The translations under genes were made by a program, and so were the position numbers. This document shows, piece after piece, positions 36,501 to 45,175 of a DNA stretch of 64,000 bases; within the stretch, counting starts at the first letter, position 1; every line of letters starts with the position of its first letter. Source of the stretch: Calothrix anomala FACHB-343 (lineage in GTDB: Bacteria; Cyanobacteriota; Cyanobacteriia; Cyanobacteriales; Nostocaceae); NCBI RefSeq assembly GCF_014696435.1, contig NZ_JACJQG010000033.1:1-64000 (forward strand). Direction: 5' to 3'. The notes below the pieces were generated by a model. The model ran no database searches and had not been told where the DNA came from. It worked only from the letters and a program-made list of their open reading frames with translations.

Positions 36501-36578
36501 ATGCTAAAAAACAACAATTTGAGGATTAATTATGGCTGTAATCTCAAATGTCAGTCTGAAGATAGACAAGATGAGTAA
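36501..36578 (+). CDS. Short peptide ORF 1, degenerate relative of ORF 2
   Basis: A 25-codon ORF (MLKNNNLRINYGCNLK, then a QDE end). It aligns without gaps to the N-terminus of the 53-codon ORF at 36735 (shared pattern ML-N--L--N-G-NLK, then QDE). Its stop falls directly after the QDE, and the following DNA still faintly resembles the longer copy, so it looks truncated. Too short for certainty. Confidence 0.35.
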   Translation: MLKNNNLRINYGCNLKCQSEDRQDE

Positions 36579-36734
36579 TCTACTAAGATAGGATTTTTGC
36601 ACAGTCGAAAAATCGGAAAATTGTTAGAGAAAAATACAGTGGAGTTAACGATCATTTAAGTAAAATTACTCAAAATCCACTGTCATCTTGAGCCAAAAAG
36701 AATGTAACGAGTAGCCATAGAAGGTTTAATCGTA

Positions 36735-36896
36735 ATGCTAAACAACACCGAACTTCAGGTAAATCAGGGTGCTAATCTCAAATTAAAACTGGGAGAAGAA
36801 CAAGACGAACTTTTCTCCAGGACAGCAGTTTGCCGAAATCGCACCATTGGTAAACCACTAAAGTTAAGCATAGTGGTAAGTAAGTCGGTGCAATGA
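36735..36896 (+). CDS. Short peptide ORF 2 upstream of mysA
   Basis: A 53-residue ORF (MLNNTELQVNQGANLKLKLG, then EEQDELFSRTAVCRN and a basic tail). An AGAAGG lies about 10 nt before the ATG. The last five codons come from a MITE-like element whose left end (GTAAGTAAGTCGGT) begins at 36876; before that insertion the frame could have ended after KLSIVV. The related ORF 1 lies 157 bp upstream. Function unknown; a peptide or a protein remnant are both possible. Confidence 0.45.
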   Translation: MLNNTELQVNQGANLKLKLGEEQDELFSRTAVCRNRTIGKPLKLSIVVSKSVQ

Positions 36897-37006
36897 AATA
36901 TAACTAGTAAAGGCTGTCATTTGTCCTTTGTCATTAGTCATTGGTAAGAGTTTGAAGGCTATTTACATAAAGTACATAGTTTAGTGCAATTACCGACTTA
37001 CTTATA
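36876..37006. mobile_element. MITE-like element with GTAAGTAAGTCGG ends
   Basis: The left end GTAAGTAAGTCGGT (36876) and right end ACCGACTTACTTAT (37006) are inverted repeats; the next bases inward, GCAAT and TGCAATT, are also similar. The inside contains GTCATTT heptamers. It forms the 3' end of short peptide ORF 2. Confidence 0.65.
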
Positions 37007-37202
37007 AATCTGAATTCAGAGGAAATATTCTGCTTGTTCAAGTCAACAATTCTAGAAGAAAGAATGCAAGCGTTATGGCGCGATATTGCAAATGTGACTA
37101 GTTGACTAGTTTTGAGTTTCTCCTGAATGAAAGATTAAGCCACCTAAATAATTTACTCAAATGAATGGTGTTGTTTAATAACAATGCCACACAGTAATAG
37201 AA

Positions 37203-37232
37203 GTCAGCTTTTTTATAAAAAGCTGGTTTTGT
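37203..37232 (+). terminator. Hairpin with T-run upstream of mysA
   Basis: CAGCTTTTT and AAAAAGCTG form a 9-bp stem followed by GTTTTGTG. It could end a short transcript from the peptide ORFs, or attenuate the mys transcript if the promoter is upstream. Confidence 0.5.
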
Positions 37233-37347
37233 GATGCCTTTAATCTCAAACATTAAAGAGTATTATTTCCTGCTGGCTTGCATTAGGGTAAAGCGGAATT
37301 TTTACCAGAATTCCACAATTTTTTAATTTCCAGAGAGGTCAAAAGAC

Positions 37348-38577
37348 ATGAGTAATGTTCAAGCATCGTTTGCAGCTACAGAAACTGCATTTCACGTCCA
37401 AGGTTACGAAAAAATAGATTTTAGTCTTGTCTATGTAAACGGTGCATTTGATATTAACAATCGAGAACTTGCTGATAGCTATGCAAAATTTGGTCGCTGT
37501 TTAACTGTAATTGATGCCAATGTTTATGAACTTTACGGCGAGCAAATCAGGTCATATTTTAAGCACTATGAAATTGACTTGACAGTATTTCCTATCATCA
37601 TTACTGAACCAGCTAAAACCCTTGCTAGTTTTGAGAAGATTGTTGACGCTTTTTCCGACTTTGGCTTAGTTCGTAAAGAACCAGTTTTAGTGGTTGGTGG
37701 CGGTTTAATTACTGATGTGGCTGGGTTTGCTTGCGCTGCTTACCGTCGCAAGAGTAACTATATTCGCATTCCTACTACATTGATTGGGTTAATTGATGCA
37801 GGTGTAGCGATTAAGGTAGCGGTGAATCATCGCAAGTTAAAAAATCGCTTGGGAGCCTATCATGCACCTTTGAAAGTTATCCTTGATTTCTCATTTTTGC
37901 AAACCTTACCAACGGCTCAAGTTCGTAATGGGATGGCGGAGTTAGTCAAAATTGCTGTAGTAGCTAACTCAGAAGTTTTTGAACTGCTATATGAATATGG
38001 CGAGGAATTGCTTAACACTCACTTTGGACATGTGAATGGTACAGCAGAAATCAAAGAGATTGCTCATAAAGTCAACTATGAAGCAATCAAAACTATGTTG
38101 GAATTAGAGACGCCAAACTTGCATGAAATCGACCTCGATCGCGTTATTGCTTACGGTCATACTTGGAGTCCTACCCTAGAATTAGCGCCGCGTGTACCTC
38201 TATATCACGGTCACGCCGTCAATATAGATATGGCTTTATCTGCAACCATTGCTGCACAACGAGGTTATATTCCCACAACAGAACGCGATCGCATCCTCGA
38301 CTTGATGAGTCGTATAGGCCTATCACTCGATCACCCACTATTAGATGGGGATTTACTCTGGTATGCCACCCAATCTATTACCCTGACACGAGATGGTAAA
38401 CAACGCGCCGCCATGCCTCGTCCCATTGGTGAGTGCTTCTTTGCTAACGATTTGACTCGTGAAGAACTAGATACAGCTTTAGCTGAACACAAACGTCTTT
38501 GTGCTAAATACCCTCGTGGTGGAGCAGGTGTGGACGCATACATTGAACCCCAAGAAGTTCAATTAGTAGGAGTGTAA
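37348..38577 (+). CDS. mysA: MysA, desmethyl-4-deoxygadusol synthase (DHQ synthase-like)
   Basis: A 409-residue sugar phosphate cyclase related to 3-dehydroquinate synthase. The NAD-binding [20 protein letters not shown] (about 115-134, core GGGLITD), the [19 protein letters not shown] segment and metal ligands in [12 protein letters not shown] (His271) and [12 protein letters not shown] (His287/His289) are present. It converts sedoheptulose 7-phosphate to desmethyl-4-deoxygadusol. AGAGG lies 10 nt before the ATG. It is the first gene of mysA-B-C-D; mysB starts 4 bp after its stop. Confidence 0.93.
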   Translation: MSNVQASFAATETAFHVQGYEKIDFSLVYVNGAFDINNRELADSYAKFGRCLTVIDANVYELYGEQIRSYFKHYEIDLTVFPIIITEPAKTLASFEKIVDAFSDFGLVRKEPVLVVGGGLITDVAGFACAAYRRKSNYIRIPTTLIGLIDAGVAIKVAVNHRKLKNRLGAYHAPLKVILDFSFLQTLPTAQVRNGMAELVKIAVVANSEVFELLYEYGEELLNTHFGHVNGTAEIKEIAHKVNYEAIKTMLELETPNLHEIDLDRVIAYGHTWSPTLELAPRVPLYHGHAVNIDMALSATIAAQRGYIPTTERDRILDLMSRIGLSLDHPLLDGDLLWYATQSITLTRDGKQRAAMPRPIGECFFANDLTREELDTALAEHKRLCAKYPRGGAGVDAYIEPQEVQLVGV

Positions 38578-38581
38578 AAAG

Positions 38582-39415
38582 ATGACGAGTATTACAGAAC
38601 TCCCTCCAGCTAGACCAATCACACCACACAGCATCTTAGTAGCGCAACTTCAGCAAACCCTGAAATTAGCACAACAGCAAAACGTTCCCGCAGAGATATT
38701 AGATTCTCTACAGCAAGCAGTGCAATTAGCAGCAGGTTTAGATCCCTACTTGGATGATTACACTACGCCAGAATCAAGTGCATTAACAGCATTGGCGCAA
38801 AGAACCAGTCAAGAAGACTGGAGTAAACGCTTTAGTGATGGGGAAACAGTGCGCCAACTAGAACAGGAAATGCTCTCTGGACATCTTGAAGGACAGACAT
38901 TAAAAATGTTTGTACACATGACTAAGGCCAAGCGCATTCTGGAAGTGGGAATGTTTACAGGGTATTCAGCCTTAGCAATGGCAGAAGCTTTACCAAGCGA
39001 TGGACAACTCATAGCTTGTGAAGTAGATGCTTATGTGGCTCAATTTGCGCAAGCTTGCTTTGATACATCTCCCGACGGTGACAAAATCGTCGTTGAAGTA
39101 GCACCTGCGCTAGAGACACTCCACAAGCTAGCAGCAAGTAAAGAAACATTTGATTTAATCTTCATCGATGCCGATAAAAAGGAGTATGTAGAGTACTTTC
39201 AGATCATCTTGGATCGTGACTTACTAGCTCCCGACGGCTTAATCTGCGTCGATAATACTTTGCTACAAGGACAAGTTTATCTACCACCAGAACAACGCAC
39301 CACCAACGGGGAAGCGATCGCTCAATTTAACGCTGTTGTCGCCGCCGATTCTCGTGTAGAGCAAGTTCTGTTACCCATCCGCGATGGTGTAACTCTGATT
39401 AGACGGGTAGCGTAA
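38582..39415 (+). CDS. mysB: MysB, O-methyltransferase (4-deoxygadusol formation)
   Basis: A 277-residue class I O-methyltransferase of the caffeoyl-CoA type. SAM motif I RILEVGMFTGYSALAMAEALP (about 117-137), and DLIFIDADKKEYVEYF (about 198-213), which carries the metal-binding Asp pair. It methylates desmethyl-4-deoxygadusol to 4-deoxygadusol. The N-terminal 75 residues are helical, as in other MysB. It is 4 bp from mysA and surely co-translated with it. Confidence 0.93.
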   Translation: MTSITELPPARPITPHSILVAQLQQTLKLAQQQNVPAEILDSLQQAVQLAAGLDPYLDDYTTPESSALTALAQRTSQEDWSKRFSDGETVRQLEQEMLSGHLEGQTLKMFVHMTKAKRILEVGMFTGYSALAMAEALPSDGQLIACEVDAYVAQFAQACFDTSPDGDKIVVEVAPALETLHKLAASKETFDLIFIDADKKEYVEYFQIILDRDLLAPDGLICVDNTLLQGQVYLPPEQRTTNGEAIAQFNAVVAADSRVEQVLLPIRDGVTLIRRVA

Positions 39416-39448
39416 TTCAGGGATAAGGGGGATGATCCTCCCCCCTCT

Positions 39449-39476
39449 TGTACAGACGCGATTAATCGCGTCTCTA
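39449..39476. repeat. GTACAGACGCGAT palindromic repeat in the mysB-mysC spacer
   Basis: CTTGTACAGACGCGATTAAT then CGCGTCTCT. A C/G hairpin (GGGGGATGATCCTCCCCC, 39426-39444) directly precedes it. Both lie in the 98-bp gap between mysB and mysC. Confidence 0.8.
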
Positions 39477-39513
39477 CCCCCACTCCCTCATCTGTTTATA
39501 CTTTCAACGACTT

Positions 39514-40911
39514 ATGGCACAATCAATTTCGTTATCTTTGCCTCAATCGACAACGCCATCAACGGGTGTGAGGGTAAAGATAGTGGCTTTATTCAAGACT
39601 CTGGGTACTCTGACATTATTACTATTAGCCTTGCCATTCAATGCTTTGATAGTGTTGATCGCTTTGCTGTGGGGAATTGCGCGATCGCCTTTTAGCAAAA
39701 AAGCTGTCGTCGCTGCTAATCCTCAAACTATCTTGGTAAGTGGAGCCAAGATGACCAAAGCCTTGCAACTGGCGCGTAGTTTTCATGCCGCCGGACATAG
39801 AGTTATTTTGATTGAAGGTCACAAATACTGGTTATCTGGCCATAGATTTTCCCAAGCTGTAAGTCGTTTTTATACAGTCCCCGCACCGCAATCAGACCCA
39901 GAAGGATATATTCAGGCGCTAGTGGAAATCGTCAAGAAAGAAAAAGTTGACATTTACGTACCTGTATGCAGTCCGATAGCTAGTTACTACGATTCTTTAG
40001 CAAAGCCTGCATTATCAGAATACTGCGAAGTTTTCCACTTTGATGCAGATATTACCAAGATGTTAGATGATAAATTTGCCTTTACCGATCAAGCGCGATC
40101 GCTTGGTTTATCTGTTCCCAAGTCTTTTAAAATTACCGATCCGCAACAAGTTATCAATTTCGATTTTAGTCAAGAAACCCGTAAATATATCCTTAAAAGT
40201 ATTGCTTACGACTCCGTTCGCCGCTTAGATTTAACTAAACTACCCTGCGACACCCCAGAAGAAACAGCCGCCTTTGTCAATAGTTTACCCATCAGTCCAG
40301 AAAATCCTTGGATTATGCAAGAGTTTATTCCTGGGAAAGAGTTCTGTACCCATAGTACAGTCCGGGATGGAGAATTAAGATTGCATTGCTGTTGTCACTC
40401 TTCTGCATTTCAAATTAACTATGAAAACGCCGAAAATCCCCAAATTCGTGCATGGGTGCAACATTTCGTCAAAAATTTGCGCCTAACTGGACAAGTTTCT
40501 TTCGACTTTATCCAAGCTGAAGACGGTACCGTTTACGCCATTGAATGCAATCCTCGTACCCATTCAGCAATCACCATGTTTTACAATCATCCTGGTGTGG
40601 CAGAGGCCTATTTTGGTAAAATCCCCCTACCCGCACCTCACGAACCCCTAGCAAATAGCAAGCCTACATACTGGATATATCACGAAATTTGGCGATTAAC
40701 TGGTGTCCGTTCCGGGAAACAATTGCAAACCCGCTTGAATATCCTATTCAGGGGAACTGATGCAATTTTCCGCCTTGATGACCCTGTACCATTTTTAACC
40801 TTGCATCACTGGCAGATTCCCTTACTTCTGCTTCAGAATCTCCAAAAACTCAAAGGCTGGGTAAAAATAGACTTCAACATTGGCAAACTGGTGGAATTAG
40901 GTGGCGATTAA
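39514..40911 (+). CDS. mysC: MysC, ATP-grasp ligase (mycosporine-glycine synthase)
   Basis: A 465-residue ATP-grasp protein. One membrane-like helix (about 28-53: LGTLTLLLLALPFNALIVLI) is followed by a pre-ATP-grasp Rossmann part (TILVSGAKMTKALQLARSF, about 71-89), and the ATP-grasp core with WIMQEFIPGKEFCTHS and AIECNPRTHSAITMF (about 345-359, metal-binding E and N). It joins glycine to 4-deoxygadusol, giving mycosporine-glycine. The helix is typical of this family. ATG start. Confidence 0.92.
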   Translation: MAQSISLSLPQSTTPSTGVRVKIVALFKTLGTLTLLLLALPFNALIVLIALLWGIARSPFSKKAVVAANPQTILVSGAKMTKALQLARSFHAAGHRVILIEGHKYWLSGHRFSQAVSRFYTVPAPQSDPEGYIQALVEIVKKEKVDIYVPVCSPIASYYDSLAKPALSEYCEVFHFDADITKMLDDKFAFTDQARSLGLSVPKSFKITDPQQVINFDFSQETRKYILKSIAYDSVRRLDLTKLPCDTPEETAAFVNSLPISPENPWIMQEFIPGKEFCTHSTVRDGELRLHCCCHSSAFQINYENAENPQIRAWVQHFVKNLRLTGQVSFDFIQAEDGTVYAIECNPRTHSAITMFYNHPGVAEAYFGKIPLPAPHEPLANSKPTYWIYHEIWRLTGVRSGKQLQTRLNILFRGTDAIFRLDDPVPFLTLHHWQIPLLLLQNLQKLKGWVKIDFNIGKLVELGGD

Positions 40912-40940
40912 AAATAAAAAACTCCACCCACGAATCGGAG

Positions 40941-41013
40941 TCAGTAGGGGCGGGTTTATTAAGATCATCGTCTAAAAATGAGGATATCTGTAAACCCGCC
41001 CCTACAACTGACT
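40941..41013. repeat. GTAGGGGCGGGTTTA palindromic element between mysC and mysD
   Basis: A perfect 15-bp inverted repeat, GTAGGGGCGGGTTTA and TAAACCCGCCCCTAC, separated by about 38 bp. It is preceded by a damaged copy of the ACTCCACCCAC terminator hairpin (40920-40940). Same type as 20461-20532. Confidence 0.8.
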
Positions 41014-41064
41014 TTTGACACGCGAAGCGCAATAAAAAATTATACATATTTACAAAATAGAATC

Positions 41065-42141
41065 ATGTCAAAACTTCGTATACTTCATTTAGTTGGCTCT
41101 GCCGAAAATGAATTTTACTGCGATTTGTCACGCCTTTATGCTCAAGATTGTCTCACAGCAACAGCAGAGCGATCGCGCTATGATTTTCAAATTGCATATA
41201 TCACACCCGATGGAAAATGGCGATTTCCTGCTTCTTTGAGTTTAGAAGATATTGCGATCGCCAAACCGATGACTTTGTTTGCAGCCATACAGTTTATAAC
41301 AGCGCAAAACATTGACCTAGTGTTACCACAAATGTTTTGTATTCCGGGAATGACTCACTACCGTGCTTTATTTGACCTGCTGAAGATTCCTTACATCGGT
41401 AATACTCCAGATATTATGGCGATCGCATCTCACAAAGCTAGAGCCAAAGCAATTGTCGCCGCCGCCGGGGTAAAAGTACCGCATGGACAACTCCTCCGCC
41501 CAGGAGACGTACCCACAATTCCACCTCCAGCCGTCGTCAAACCTGCAAGTTCCGACAACTCTTTAGGAATAGCCTTAGTTAAAAATGTGACTGAATATGA
41601 CGCAGCCTTGAAGACAGCATTTGCATACGCAGATGAAGTCATTGTAGAAGCATTCATCGAACTCGGCCGAGAAGTCAGATGTGGCATCATCGTTAAAGAT
41701 GGGGAACTAGTAGGTTTACCCTTGGAAGAGTATCAGGTAGACCCAATCTCCAAACCCATCCGTAACTATGCTGATAAGCTGCAAAAAAAGGACGATGGTA
41801 ACTTGCATTTAATGGCTAAAGACCATACAAAGGCGTGGATTGTAGACCCTAAAGACCCCATCACCCAAACAGTTCAGGAAGTAGCAAAGCAATGTCATCA
41901 GGCTTTAGGTTGTCGCCACTACAGCTTATTTGATTTCCGAATCGATCCAAAAGGACAACCTTGGTTTTTAGAGGCTGGATTGTATTGTTCTTTTGCTCCT
42001 AAAAGTGTGATTTCCTGTATGGCGAAAGCAGCCGGAATTTCTTTAAATGAGTTATTAATAACGGCTATCAATCAAACCTTGGGAAATAAATTGAGGCAGA
42101 GCCTCATAAATTTAAGCTCCCACGCAGAGCATGGGAGCTAG
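41065..42141 (+). CDS. mysD: MysD, D-Ala-D-Ala ligase-like MAA synthase
   Basis: A 358-residue ATP-grasp enzyme of the D-Ala-D-Ala ligase type (ATP-binding PAVVKPASSDNSLGIALVK, about 151-169; EAFIELGREVRCGIIV; and a late DFRIDPKGQPWFLEAG metal site). It condenses an amino acid (Ser, Thr or Gly) with mycosporine-glycine to make shinorine, porphyra-334 or mycosporine-2-glycine; the choice cannot be read. I start at the ATG at 41065 (MSKLRILHL), as the frame upstream runs through the palindromic element. The last 17 codons come from two small palindromes and are probably an acquired tail. Confidence 0.92.
   Translation: MSKLRILHLVGSAENEFYCDLSRLYAQDCLTATAERSRYDFQIAYITPDGKWRFPASLSLEDIAIAKPMTLFAAIQFITAQNIDLVLPQMFCIPGMTHYRALFDLLKIPYIGNTPDIMAIASHKARAKAIVAAAGVKVPHGQLLRPGDVPTIPPPAVVKPASSDNSLGIALVKNVTEYDAALKTAFAYADEVIVEAFIELGREVRCGIIVKDGELVGLPLEEYQVDPISKPIRNYADKLQKKDDGNLHLMAKDHTKAWIVDPKDPITQTVQEVAKQCHQALGCRHYSLFDFRIDPKGQPWFLEAGLYCSFAPKSVISCMAKAAGISLNELLITAINQTLGNKLRQSLINLSSHAEHGS
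42093..42139. repeat. Two palindromes at the 3' end of mysD
   Basis: GAGGCAGAGCCTC (42093-42105) and AGCTCCCA (42115-42122) with TGGGAGCT (42132-42139). The second stem overlaps the TAG stop. Together they supply the last ~17 codons of mysD and could act as a weak terminator. Confidence 0.7.
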
Positions 42142-42149
42142 ATGGAATT

Positions 42150-42226
42150 GGGGTTTCACGTTAAGTTGACACAAATAGGGTCACCCCGCCCCTACAATTG
42201 GGTATAATTTATTTGTTGGAGTTTCC
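42150..42226. mobile_element. Inverted, truncated copy of the nested MITE pair
   Basis: Read on the minus strand, this is the left end of the 11326 element (ACTCCAACAAATAAATTAT then ATTGTAGGGGCGGGGT) joined to the left end of the inner element (GTGTCAACTTAACG then TGAAACCCC). The junction is at essentially the same place as at 11380. The right halves of both are missing. Confidence 0.75.
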
Positions 42227-42242
42227 TAAGTCCAATAAATAA

Positions 42243-42866
42243 TTAAATCAAGCTACTGGCGAATTTTTGTAAATCAACATTGGGATTATACACAGTAGCT
42301 AGAAGATCGTTCGTTCCTTTGTCATAGATCAGCACGCTTTGATTTTGACCTAATGCCAGCCGCACATTACTAGGATCGGCAACATCAAACTTTGTCATCC
42401 CAAATTGGTAGTTGTAAATTTGATCGTATCCTAGTCCTACATCCAGAACTACGACATCGCGACCACCATTTAATCGCACAATATCCCATCCAGAACCGGA
42501 ATTAATCACATCATTGCCGGAACCAGTGTTAATGGTGTCGTTACCATCACCAGCCCAGATTTTATCATTGCCACCATTACCATTAATCAGATCGTCACCC
42601 GAACCACCATAAATTAAATCATTACCAGAACCACCATTAATAATGTCATTTCCAGAACCGCCTAATAGTGTATCTCTGCCGCCATTGCCATTAATGGTGT
42701 CTCTACCGCTACCACCATCTAAGTAATCCTTGCCGGAACTGCCATTGATATTGTCATTTCCACCCAGTGCATAAAAGAAGTCATTTCCACCATTGCTATT
42801 AAAAACGTCGGCATATTGAGTGCCTCGAAGATTATCGCTTCCGGTTGAACCATTAAAAACAGCCAT
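42243..42866 (-). CDS. RTX-type calcium-binding repeat protein
   Basis: A 207-residue acidic protein with about ten RTX nonapeptides (GGxGxDxxx type; for example GGSGRDTIN, GGSGNDIIN and GGSGDDLIN between about residues 25 and 125), which form a Ca2+-binding parallel beta-roll. A C-terminal domain (130-207) containing VVLDVGLGYDQIYNYQ follows. Exported by a type I route in many bacteria; no ABC exporter is present here. Start MAVFNGSTGSDNL. Probably an extracellular or surface protein. Confidence 0.85.
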   Translation of the reverse strand: MAVFNGSTGSDNLRGTQYADVFNSNGGNDFFYALGGNDNINGSSGKDYLDGGSGRDTINGNGGRDTLLGGSGNDIINGGSGNDLIYGGSGDDLINGNGGNDKIWAGDGNDTINTGSGNDVINSGSGWDIVRLNGGRDVVVLDVGLGYDQIYNYQFGMTKFDVADPSNVRLALGQNQSVLIYDKGTNDLLATVYNPNVDLQKFASSLI

Positions 42867-43552
42867 TTTTTATTTTCCTGATATTAATTAAGTGCTGATT
42901 TAATGTGCAAAATCAAGTAAAAATTTGCACATCACTTTTAGTTATGAATAAACAATAGATTATTTGCGTATTAGGCACATTACTTTGTGAGTTTATTTAG
43001 TATATATTTATTGAACTTAAAAGATAATTTTTTTACTTTCTTGAGCATGAAATATATGTTAAGTCCTTATATATCAATTGTTTAGAGACACGATACTCCT
43101 AATTATGGAGTAAAAAATAATACTATTTTCTGTATAAATTTATCCTGTATAAGCAATAAATTTATTATTAATAGAATAAGTAGGATTACAAGTGTTAAAA
43201 ATCCATTTTTTAGCTGAATAATAACAGCATATTTAAATTTAAATGCTTGGAATATCGAGTCAGGGTAATTACTGGCTCTCTAGAAGGCTATTTTCTGGTT
43301 AAACATACATTTATTACTGATTATCCGCCAGCTACTACTGAATACTGAGCCTCGTAAGTTGAATCAGTTTGCAAACTAAATTTATATGAGTAACTGCTCT
43401 CATATATATTTAGAAATATTACATTAATACAGGCGATCGCGATATTTTCACCAGTAGCGACTTCTTTAACTCTGTGAAATGCGATCGCCTGATTCTACTT
43501 GAAAAAGTCACAAAGAATAAAAAAATTAAATATCTTAATATAAATCATCATT
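42867..43552. other. 686-bp AT-rich non-coding spacer
   Basis: No supported gene. Two HIP1-like words (43434-43441 and 43482-43489) are the only recognisable elements. It lies upstream of the minus-strand RTX gene, so its promoter is in the right-hand part of that gene's flank. Confidence 0.5.
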
Positions 43553-43888
43553 TCATAAAATTCTTTTACCTAAAGCCACCTCTCTATCTGGCTGAATTAA
43601 AACGACTTCCCCCTCATCAAGCACTACTCCTAATACCAAAACCTCAGACATAAAATCTGCAATTTGGCGAGGGGGGAAGTTAGTAACGGCTAAGATTAAT
43701 TTATTGACTAAATCCTCTGGCTGATAAAGCTTAGTAATTTGGGCACTAGATTTTTTAACGCCCAAATCACCAAAATCTATCCACAGTTTATAGGCGGGTT
43801 TTCTTGCGTTAGGAAAGTCTGCTACTTCGATAACCTTCCCAACGCGAATCTCGACTTTTTCAAAGTCATCATAGGTAATTTGTGGCAT
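43553..43888 (-). CDS. tRNA-binding domain protein (CsaA-like)
   Basis: A 111-residue stand-alone tRNA-binding (EMAP/CsaA) domain. VEIRVGKVIEVADFPNARKPAYKLWIDFG (about 12-40), then SSAQITKLY, NKLILAVTNFPPRQIADFMSEVLVLG (about 62-87). The OB-fold pattern is complete. CsaA proteins act as export-linked chaperones or tRNA-binding proteins. Its ATG directly follows the tatC stop, so translation is coupled with a Sec-independent export component, which fits an export role. Confidence 0.85.
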   Translation of the reverse strand: MPQITYDDFEKVEIRVGKVIEVADFPNARKPAYKLWIDFGDLGVKKSSAQITKLYQPEDLVNKLILAVTNFPPRQIADFMSEVLVLGVVLDEGEVVLIQPDREVALGKRIL

Positions 43889-44725
43889 TTATTTACCTAT
43901 TAACTTTACTAAACCAATCCCACCGAAATAAAGCCCTAAAACTGCTCCTGCTAAAAGGCTTTGGGTTAAGGGGTCAGTAGAAGGTGTAAGCACAGCACCG
44001 AGAACTACCGCACCCATAATTACGTATCGCCAACCAGAATACATTTGTTTGGAAGATACAATTTCCAATGCCCCAAGTAATAATTGAATGACCGGAATTT
44101 GAAATGCTAAACCCGTACTAAATAACAGCAGTAAAACAAATTCAAAATACCTTTCAATTGACCAAAGTTGCTCTACTACATCCGCACCATAGCTAATAAA
44201 AAACTTTAAAGCGGCGGGAATCAGTAGAAAATATGCAAATACTAACCCTGCCACAAATAGCACGCTCGAACCGAAAACCACAGGCCCTAATAAACGGCGT
44301 TCGCGGCGAGTTAATCCGGGAAGGACGAACTGAATAATTTGATAAAGGATAAAGGGTGTAGACAGCAATAAACCACTGTAAGCGGCAACTTTCAAAGAGA
44401 CAAAGAAATATTCGCCAGGGGCAAGTTGGAGAAATTTTACCCCCTGGGCGGGCACTTCTAATAGCTGAACAATCGGTCTGACGTTAAAGAAACAGCCAAA
44501 AACAGCGACTGCAACGGCAATTAATGCATAAAAAATCCGTTGCCGCAACTCCTCTAGGTGGTCAAAAAACGACATTTCTACCTCATCTGGCAACTCATCT
44601 AGAGGATCGTCCTCAGAGTTGCCAAATTCTTCCACTTCGATATCCGGAGAAGTTGTAGCAGTTGCATCTGAGTATTCATCAGATGAATTGGACTGCGCTT
44701 GGGTATCTAAATTTTGTGGCGTCAT
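43889..44725 (-). CDS. tatC: Twin-arginine translocase subunit TatC
   Basis: A 278-residue protein with six membrane helices. The TatC signatures are present: [22 protein letters not shown] (about 49-70) with the conserved FxxHLxELRxR, [21 protein letters not shown] (about 124-144), and FELPVxL-like [11 protein letters not shown]. The first 47 residues are an acidic, D/E/S-rich extension not part of the core. Translocates folded proteins, such as Rieske-type iron-sulfur proteins, across the thylakoid and plasma membrane. Upstream of the csaA-like gene with no gap. Confidence 0.94.
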   Translation of the reverse strand: MTPQNLDTQAQSNSSDEYSDATATTSPDIEVEEFGNSEDDPLDELPDEVEMSFFDHLEELRQRIFYALIAVAVAVFGCFFNVRPIVQLLEVPAQGVKFLQLAPGEYFFVSLKVAAYSGLLLSTPFILYQIIQFVLPGLTRRERRLLGPVVFGSSVLFVAGLVFAYFLLIPAALKFFISYGADVVEQLWSIERYFEFVLLLLFSTGLAFQIPVIQLLLGALEIVSSKQMYSGWRYVIMGAVVLGAVLTPSTDPLTQSLLAGAVLGLYFGGIGLVKLIGK

Positions 44726-44763
44726 GATTCAGCAATTAGGCAACATTTGCTAACTATTTTACT

Positions 44764-44838
44764 GGGCATTGGGCATGGGGCATTGGGCATTGGGCATTGG
44801 GCATTGGGCATGGGGCATTGGGCATGGGGCATTGGGCA
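44764..44838. repeat. GGGCATT/GGGCATG heptamer tract
   Basis: About ten heptamers of GGGCATT and GGGCATG. The complementary GCCCCAT tract is at 45176-45232, so the minisatellite between them is bracketed by inverted heptamer tracts. Confidence 0.85.
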
Positions 44839-44856
44839 AAAGTTAGGTTTGAAGGT

Positions 44857-45171
44857 GCAACTTCCGGCATCAAAGCTGCAATGTTGAGGTTTAAAGACGC
44901 AACTTTTGACATCAGAACCGCAATGTTGAGGTTTAAAGGCGCAACTTCCGACATCAAAGGCGCAACTTCCGACATCAAAGGCGCAACTTCCGACATCAAA
45001 GCCGCAACTTCCAGCATCAAAGGCGCAATGTTCAAGCTCAAAGCTGCAACTTCCGACATCAAAGGCGCAATGTTCAAGCTCAAAGCTGCAACTTCCGACA
45101 TCAAAGGCGCAATGTTCAAGCTCAAAGCCGCAACTTCCAACATCAAAGCCGTAACTCCCCGATTAAAAGTT
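44857..45171. repeat. 21-bp minisatellite, 15 units
   Basis: Fifteen 21-bp units in the same phase, of two types: A (GCAACTTCCGACATCAAAGG plus C/T) and B (GCAATGTTCAAGCTCAAAGC plus C/T, or the variant GCAATGTTGAGGTTTAAAGG). The order is roughly ABABAAAABABABA plus one diverged unit. Both strands are open through the array: the plus strand gives ATSDIKG/AMFKLKA heptads to a TAA at 45172, the minus strand gives a 14-residue repeat (SEVAALSLNIAPLM). No ribosome binding site is visible for either. Confidence 0.85.
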
Positions 45172-45175
45172 TAAC

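Noticed and set aside
37348-42141. A MysE NRPS or a MysH-type oxygenase belonging to the MAA cluster
   Set aside because: No such gene occurs next to mysA-D in the window; the adjacent gene is an RTX protein on the other strand.
44754-45174. Long open frames on both strands as genes (130 and 125 codons)
   Set aside because: Both are made of the 21-bp minisatellite and heptamer tracts; the unit length keeps all phases open. No ribosome site or promoter was seen.
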